A stretch of 64,000 bases of DNA from Nematostella vectensis (lineage: Eukaryota > Cnidaria > Anthozoa > Actiniaria > Edwardsiidae), in the NCBI RefSeq assembly GCF_932526225.1, contig NC_064035.1:4711501-4775500 (forward strand), given 5' to 3'. Every line of letters begins with the position of its first letter. Position 1 is the stretch's first letter. Shown one piece after another: positions 57,808-64,000 of this stretch. The notes beneath the pieces are model-generated. The model did not search any database. It was not told where the DNA came from and was given only the letters and a program-made list of their open reading frames with translations. Position numbers and translations under genes: made by a program.

Positions 57808-58218
57808 ATGGCGTCCAAAACTAACAACAGAAAACGCCAATATCAAACTAATGATGATTATTTTTGTATCAGAGCAAAGGGACAAGTTTTAAAAGTACCA
57901 AAAGGAGAAAGTGACGAATTCGAAGCTGGTAGCCAAGGTTTGTAAAATAGTTAAATATGTGATTTTTTTATATTTGAAGATACGTTCTAAAGTGCACACA
58001 CGTGTTTTTTTTTCCGTGGTGAAGAGAACATTTTCTAAAACAACTGATACTGTGTGTTGATCTCATGTATTTACCTCTCAGGAAATTCGTCAAGAGTACC
58101 CCAAAAAAGAAATAAGAAGAAAATATGTCGAAAAGACAAAAGAAAACAAGAGAGAGTTCATAAAAAGGCGAAGAAGAAGGAGTTCTTTTCCAAGAAACTT
58201 GCTGTAAAACACGATGAG
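57808..58218 (+). CDS. N-terminal exons of an unrecognised lysine-rich protein
   Basis: Two exons: 57808-57937 and 58082-58218, joined in phase. It begins MASKTNNRKRQYQTNDDYF; exon 2 is strongly basic (NKKKICRKDKRKQERVHKK, AKKKEFFSKK), which suggests a nuclear or nucleolar protein. The spacing of basic residues resembles the N-terminus of NOM1/Sgd1-type nucleolar MIF4G proteins, but this is composition only. GTACTG at 58219 is a possible donor with phase 0; if it is not used, the frame closes at 58317 after a short cysteine-containing tail. If it is used, the following intron holds the 1523-bp tandem array and the rest of the gene is outside the window. Confidence 0.5.
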
Positions 58219-58336
58219 GTACTGAACGATTGCTGTAGGATTTGTAGAATTTATTCGGCAACTTACCGTACCGATTGTTTCTATCCAGAAAATACTAGAA
58301 ATGAGAGGCTTTTATAGTTTTTGCAGTTTTACAGTA

Positions 58337-59345
58337 TTAACCCATTGACTCCTGGCTTTTTTGGAGCTGAATTTACAAAAAACAGACTGAAAACAGATAC
58401 CTCCCCCCCTATTCTGAGTTTTATACAGCCCGTCAAAGTCAAACACAGCTGCACCTAGTCAGCGGTATCCAAGCTTTCCAACAGTGCTTTGCGGTCCCCA
58501 CTTTTAATCCCTCGTCGATGTGCTGAAGCCAGCACAAGTTGATGGTTGCTTGTATTTTTCATCAAAAATACAGCTATGAGCATATTAGGAGAGTGTCTCA
58601 GGACATCATGAAGTCTTTTGGGGCATAATTGAGTGCCTTGCTTATGGATATTTGCAAGCAAAGGTGGATTCATGATGATTTTTTCTTGTTTGGCTTTGCC
58701 CGGATGAGAAAATAATTTTCTAATGAATCACCACAGCTCTCCTAAATGGTGTCTTTTCTGAAACCAAATTGATTGCAAAATTGTTTACACTGCTATTCTG
58801 GGTCTGTATGACCTGGAATTGATTCGTTTGGCTTCGGGGTGAAAAGACTTATAAAAAAACCATCTGACTTTGGGGAGAGGAGTGTTGACTGGCCCTCCCC
58901 TCGTGAATTTTCCCCTGTATCTCCCAGAATGCTTTGCAATACGTAAACATATTTTCGTGGTTGTACAATCCTTCAAGGAATGGGCATTGTGTTTTGAGGC
59001 CAAGGAAATGTACCTGGAGGATCAGAATAAAGGTATCTATTTGTGTCTTGAGCTGTGTTTGCTGATCTCTCTCCCTTGTGTGGTATTTTGAGCGTTTTAT
59101 TGAGAGGGGTGATTCTGCTTTTCTCTCCTTGTTCGATTTGAGATTTGTCAAAGAACCTGTGCTATTATTTGGCTTAAGAGTAGATGCCAACACCTTGGTT
59201 GGATGCATATCTGCAAGACCATTTATCCCTTAGACTGATGCCTGAGTATCTTCATCTTGTCGTGTTTATTTTGAATTTATGAATTTTTTGGGTTGTGGGT
59301 ACTTCCCAAAGCCGGTACAGGCCGGTTCAGGGGTCAATGTGTTTA
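58337..59345 (-). mobile_element. TTAA MITE, tandem-array copy 1
   Basis: Begins TTAA then CCCATTGACTCCTGG; ends CAGGGGTCAATGTG then TTTA (a decayed TTAA). Homologous over its length to the intronic copy at 18122-19126, opposite orientation. No transposase. Confidence 0.8.
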
Positions 59346-59860
59346 CCAACACACCCTAAAAATCATGCTTGCCTCACTGCCTGAGAACAATGCATTTTTT
59401 GCAAGCTTAGGTGCATACAACAGTGTAGGCAAATTCTGCTTGATATACAAACAAGCCTCCTTTAAGTTATGGCTGATATTCTAACAGATAATTCTTATGT
59501 TAAAACCATTAGGGAAACCACAGGGAGCCCAAATTCTATAAAAATATTTGCCTTTATAAATTCAAAGCAGCAGTGTCAACCCACTTTTGGTACTTTTCCT
59601 GTATATTCACCGTCAAAGTAATCTTATCACAAAACCTTGCCTGAATCTGATGTTTTCTTGGGCATTTTTTTTCTAAAACAGCTATGCATATCATCCCTAT
59701 CAATGAGTCCAGTCATGTCCAAGTAAAAAAAATTCTATTTTCTAGGTTAAAGATATTCACTTGCTAGAAATGGCATATATGTGATCCAATCCACTGGTGT
59801 ATGTCACAGCACAAGTCTAAAAAGGTCTAGTTATTTTGATTAAAATCTAGGGGTGGTTGA

Positions 59861-60868
59861 TTAACCCATTGACTCCTGGCTTTTTTGGAGCTGAATTTAC
59901 AAAAAACAGACTGAAAACAGATAACTCCCCCCCTATTCTGAGTTTTATACAGCCCGTCAAAGTCAAACACAGCTGCACCTAGTCAGCGGTATCCAAGTTT
60001 TCCAACAGTGCTTTGCGGTCCCCACTTTTAATCCCTCGTCGATGTGCTGAAGCCAGCACAAGTTGATGGTTGCTTGTATTTTTCATCAAAAATACAGCTA
60101 TGAGCATATTAGGAGAGTGTCTCAGGACATCATGAAGTCTTTTGGGGCATAATTGAGTGCCTTGCTTATGGATATTTGCAAGCAAAGGTGGATTCATGAT
60201 GATTTTTTCTTGTTTGGCTTTGCCCGGATGAGAAAATAATTTTCTAATGAATCACCACAGCTCTCCTAAATGGTGTCTTTTCTGAAACCAAATTGATTGC
60301 AAAATTGTTTACACTGCTATTCTGGGTCTGTATGACCTGGAATTGATTCGTTTGGCTTCGGGGTGAAAAGACTTATAAAAAACCATCTGACTTTGGGGAG
60401 AGGAGTGTTGACTGGCCCTCCCCTCGTGAATTTTCCCCTGTATCTCCCAGAATGCTTTGCAATACGTAAACATATTTTCGTGGTTGTACAATCCTTCAAG
60501 GAATGGGCATTGTGTTTTGAGGCCAAGGAAATGTACCTGGAGGATCAGAATAAAGGTATCTATTTGTGTCTTGAGCTGTGTTTGCTGATCTCTCTCCCTT
60601 GTGTGGTATTTTGAGCGTTTTATTGAGAGGGGTGATTCTGCTTTTCTCTCCTTGTTCGATTTGAGATTTGTCAAAGAACCTGTGCTATTATTTGGCTTAA
60701 GAGTAGATGCCAACACCTTGGTTGGATGCATATCTGCAAGACCATTTATCCCTTAGACTGATGCCTGAGTATCTTCATCTTGTCGTGTTTATTTTGAATT
60801 TATGAATTTTTTGGGTTGTGGGTACTTCCCAAAGCCGGTACAGGCCGGTTCAGGGGTCAATGTGTTTA
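59861..60868 (-). mobile_element. TTAA MITE, tandem-array copy 2
   Basis: Same ends as copy 1, one base shorter. The missing base restores a continuous 140-codon frame on the minus strand that copy 1 breaks, which is probably of no significance. Confidence 0.8.
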
Positions 60869-61383
60869 CCAACACACCCTAAAAATCATGCTTGCCTCAC
60901 TGCCTGAGAACAATGCATTTTTTGCAAGCTTAGGTGCATACAACAGTGTAGGCAAATTCTGCTTGATATACAAACAAGCCTCCTTTAAGTTATGGCTGAT
61001 ATTCTAACAGATAATTCTTATGTTAAAACCATTAGGGAAACCACAGGGAGCCCAAATTCTATAAAAATATTTGCCTTTATAAATTCAAAGCAGCAGTGTC
61101 AACCCACTTTTGGTACTTTTCCTGTATATTCACCGTCAAAGTAATCTTATCACAAAACCTTGCCTGAATCTGATGTTTTCTTGGGCATTTTTTTTCTAAA
61201 ACAGCTATGCATATCATCCCTATCAATGAGTCCAGTCATGTCCAAGTAAAAAAAATTCTATTTTCTAGGTTAAAGATATTCACTTGCTAGAAATGGCATA
61301 TATGTGATCCAATCCACTGGTGTATGTCACAGCACAAGTCTAAAAAGGTCTAGTTATTTTGATTAAAATCTAGGGGTGGTTGA

Positions 61384-62391
61384 TTAACCCATTGACTCCT
61401 GGCTTTTTTGGAGCTGAATTTACAAAAAACAGACTGAAAACAGATAACTCCCCCCCTATTCTGAGTTTTATACAGCCCGTCAAAGTCAAACACAGCTGCA
61501 CCTAGTCAGCGGTATCCAAGTTTTCCAACAGTGCTTTGCGGTCCCCACTTTTAATCCCTCGTCGATGTGCTGAAGCCAGCACAAGTTGATGGTTGCTTGT
61601 ATTTTTCATCAAAAATACAGCTATGAGCATATTAGGAGAGTGTCTCAGGACATCATGAAGTCTTTTGGGGCATAATTGAGTGCCTTGCTTATGGATATTT
61701 GCAAGCAAAGGTGGATTCATGATGATTTTTTCTTGTTTGGCTTTGCCCGGATGAGAAAATAATTTTCTAATGAATCACCACAGCTCTCCTAAATGGTGTC
61801 TTTTCTGAAACCAAATTGATTGCAAAATTGTTTACACTGCTATTCTGGGTCTGTATGACCTGGAATTGATTCGTTTGGCTTCGGGGTGAAAAGACTTATA
61901 AAAAACCATCTGACTTTGGGGAGAGGAGTGTTGACTGGCCCTCCCCTCGTGAATTTTCCCCTGTATCTCCCAGAATGCTTTGCAATACGTAAACATATTT
62001 TCGTGGTTGTACAATCCTTCAAGGAATGGGCATTGTGTTTTGAGGCCAAGGAAATGTACCTGGAGGATCAGAATAAAGGTATCTATTTGTGTCTTGAGCT
62101 GTGTTTGCTGATCTCTCTCCCTTGTGTGGTATTTTGAGCGTTTTATTGAGAGGGGTGATTCTGCTTTTCTCTCCTTGTTCGATTTGAGATTTGTCAAAGA
62201 ACCTGTGCTATTATTTGGCTTAAGAGTAGATGCCAACACCTTGGTTGGATGCATATCTGCAAGACCATTTATCCCTTAGACTGATGCCTGAGTATCTTCA
62301 TCTTGTCGTGTTTATTTTGAATTTATGAATTTTTTGGGTTGTGGGTACTTCCCAAAGCCGGTACAGGCCGGTTCAGGGGTCAATGTGTTTA
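61384..62391 (-). mobile_element. TTAA MITE, tandem-array copy 3
   Basis: Appears identical to copy 2, including the decayed TTTA right flank. Confidence 0.8.
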
Positions 62392-62906
62392 CCAACACAC
62401 CCTAAAAATCATGCTTGCCTCACTGCCTGAGAACAATGCATTTTTTGCAAGCTTAGGTGCATACAACAGTGTAGGCAAATTCTGCTTGATATACAAACAA
62501 GCCTCCTTTAAGTTATGGCTGATATTCTAACAGATAATTCTTATGTTAAAACCATTAGGGAAACCACAGGGAGCCCAAATTCTATAAAAATATTTGCCTT
62601 TATAAATTCAAAGCAGCAGTGTCAACCCACTTTTGGTACTTTTCCTGTATATTCACCGTCAAAGTAATCTTATCACAAAACCTTGCCTGAATCTGATGTT
62701 TTCTTGGGCATTTTTTTTCTAAAACAGCTATGCATATCATCCCTATCAATGAGTCCAGTCATGTCCAAGTAAAAAAAATTCTATTTTCTAGGTTAAAGAT
62801 ATTCACTTGCTAGAAATGGCATATATGTGATCCAATCCACTGGTGTATGTCACAGCACAAGTCTAAAAAGGTCTAGTTATTTTGATTAAAATCTAGGGGT
62901 GGTTGA

Positions 62907-63914
62907 TTAACCCATTGACTCCTGGCTTTTTTGGAGCTGAATTTACAAAAAACAGACTGAAAACAGATAACTCCCCCCCTATTCTGAGTTTTATACAGCC
63001 CGTCAAAGTCAAACACAGCTGCACCTAGTCAGCGGTATCCAAGTTTTCCAACAGTGCTTTGCGGTCCCCACTTTTAATCCCTCGTCGATGTGCTGAAGCC
63101 AGCACAAGTTGATGGTTGCTTGTATTTTTCATCAAAAATACAGCTATGAGCATATTAGGAGAGTGTCTCAGGACATCATGAAGTCTTTTGGGGCATAATT
63201 GAGTGCCTTGCTTATGGATATTTGCAAGCAAAGGTGGATTCATGATGATTTTTTCTTGTTTGGCTTTGCCCGGATGAGAAAATAATTTTCTAATGAATCA
63301 CCACAGCTCTCCTAAATGGTGTCTTTTCTGAAACCAAATTGATTGCAAAATTGTTTACACTGCTATTCTGGGTCTGTATGACCTGGAATTGATTCGTTTG
63401 GCTTCGGGGTGAAAAGACTTATAAAAAACCATCTGACTTTGGGGAGAGGAGTGTTGACTGGCCCTCCCCTCGTGAATTTTCCCCTGTATCTCCCAGAATG
63501 CTTTGCAATACGTAAACATATTTTCGTGGTTGTACAATCCTTCAAGGAATGGGCATTGTGTTTTGAGGCCAAGGAAATGTACCTGGAGGATCAGAATAAA
63601 GGTATCTATTTGTGTCTTGAGCTGTGTTTGCTGATCTCTCTCCCTTGTGTGGTATTTTGAGCGTTTTATTGAGAGGGGTGATTCTGCTTTTCTCTCCTTG
63701 TTCGATTTGAGATTTGTCAAAGAACCTGTGCTATTATTTGGCTTAAGAGTAGATGCCAACACCTTGGTTGGATGCATATCTGCAAGACCATTTATCCCTT
63801 AGACTGATGCCTGAGTATCTTCATCTTGTCGTGTTTATTTTGAATTTATGAATTTTTTGGGTTGTGGGTACTTCCCAAAGCCGGTACAGGCCGGTTCAGG
63901 GGTCAATGTGTTTA
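62907..63914 (-). mobile_element. TTAA MITE, tandem-array copy 4
   Basis: Appears identical to copies 2 and 3. The spacer that follows is cut by the window edge. Confidence 0.8.
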
Positions 63915-64000
63915 CCAACACACCCTAAAAATCATGCTTGCCTCACTGCCTGAGAACAATGCATTTTTTGCAAGCTTAGGTGCATACAACAGTGTAGGCA

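Larger units (their letters stand above)
58337..64000. repeat. 1523-bp tandem array (3 full units plus a partial fourth)
   Basis: Units start at TTAA at 58337, 59861, 61384 and 62907; the window ends inside the fourth. Each unit is a ~1008-bp TTAA-flanked MITE followed by ~515 bp of unrelated spacer. Units 2-4 look identical by eye; unit 1 differs by one extra A in an A run (about 58854), GATACCTCC versus GATAACTCC, and CAAGCTTTCC versus CAAGTTTTCC. The open frames inside (72, 83, 140 aa and others) have no recognisable domain and are repeated with the unit. Confidence 0.95.

Noticed and set aside
58455-63777. Repeated open frames (60-140 codons) in the 1523-bp array
   Set aside because: They recur only because the DNA unit recurs, break in copy 1 by a single-base change, and show no recognisable domain.

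Overview
The window is animal (metazoan) nuclear DNA: intron-rich genes with GT-AG boundaries (one GC-AG), AT-rich intergenic DNA, many MITE-like elements and long minisatellites. Gene content and small to medium introns suggest an invertebrate, probably an anthozoan cnidarian such as a sea anemone. That placement is an inference from general appearance and was not tested by a search.

Layout. 1-15947 (minus): a SART1/Snu66-type tri-snRNP splicing factor, rebuilt here as 27 exons with the 3' end beyond the left edge. 16410-19606 (plus): a PX-domain sorting nexin of the SNX10/SNX11 kind, head-to-head with SART1. 21549-23733 (minus): CDV3, head-to-head with the single-exon HINT3 gene at 23940-24431 (plus). 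26380-33429 (plus): cytosolic NAD-dependent glycerol-3-phosphate dehydrogenase, 10 exons. 37553-48530 (plus): a Cys-loop ligand-gated channel of the glycine/GABA-A class, 9 exons. 50775-51065 (plus): a possible small secreted peptide. 52022-57295 (minus): D-3-phosphoglycerate dehydrogenase, 10 exons, head-to-head with the 5' end of an unrecognised lysine-rich protein at 57808. 58337-64000: a near-identical 1523-bp tandem array built on a TTAA-flanked MITE, running off the right edge.

The most unusual signal is that several tandem repeats are anchored on exon-intron junctions, so that their units are copies of a splice site plus the neighbouring exon end. The largest is an 8-kb intron in the channel gene made of about 185 copies of a 43-bp unit: the last ~36 nt of exon 5, including the codon for the second Cys of the Cys-loop, plus its donor GTAAGTAT. 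A second, shorter donor-junction array follows exon 7 of the same gene. SART1 has a ~24-copy, 50-bp array whose unit is the acceptor of exon 21 with a branch-point-like motif and the first exon bases, an older 82-bp array carrying the donor end of exon 18, and a two-copy acceptor duplication at exon 6 that stays in frame. PHGDH has a weak two-copy donor duplication. Junction-anchored repeats of this kind, at both 5' and 3' splice sites and in three genes, suggest a recurrent mutational process or a splicing-linked function. I know of no named class for them.

The genes are housekeeping or signalling genes with no evident shared pathway. GPD and PHGDH are both NAD-dependent dehydrogenases branching from glycolysis, but they are 20 kb apart and nothing suggests co-regulation.
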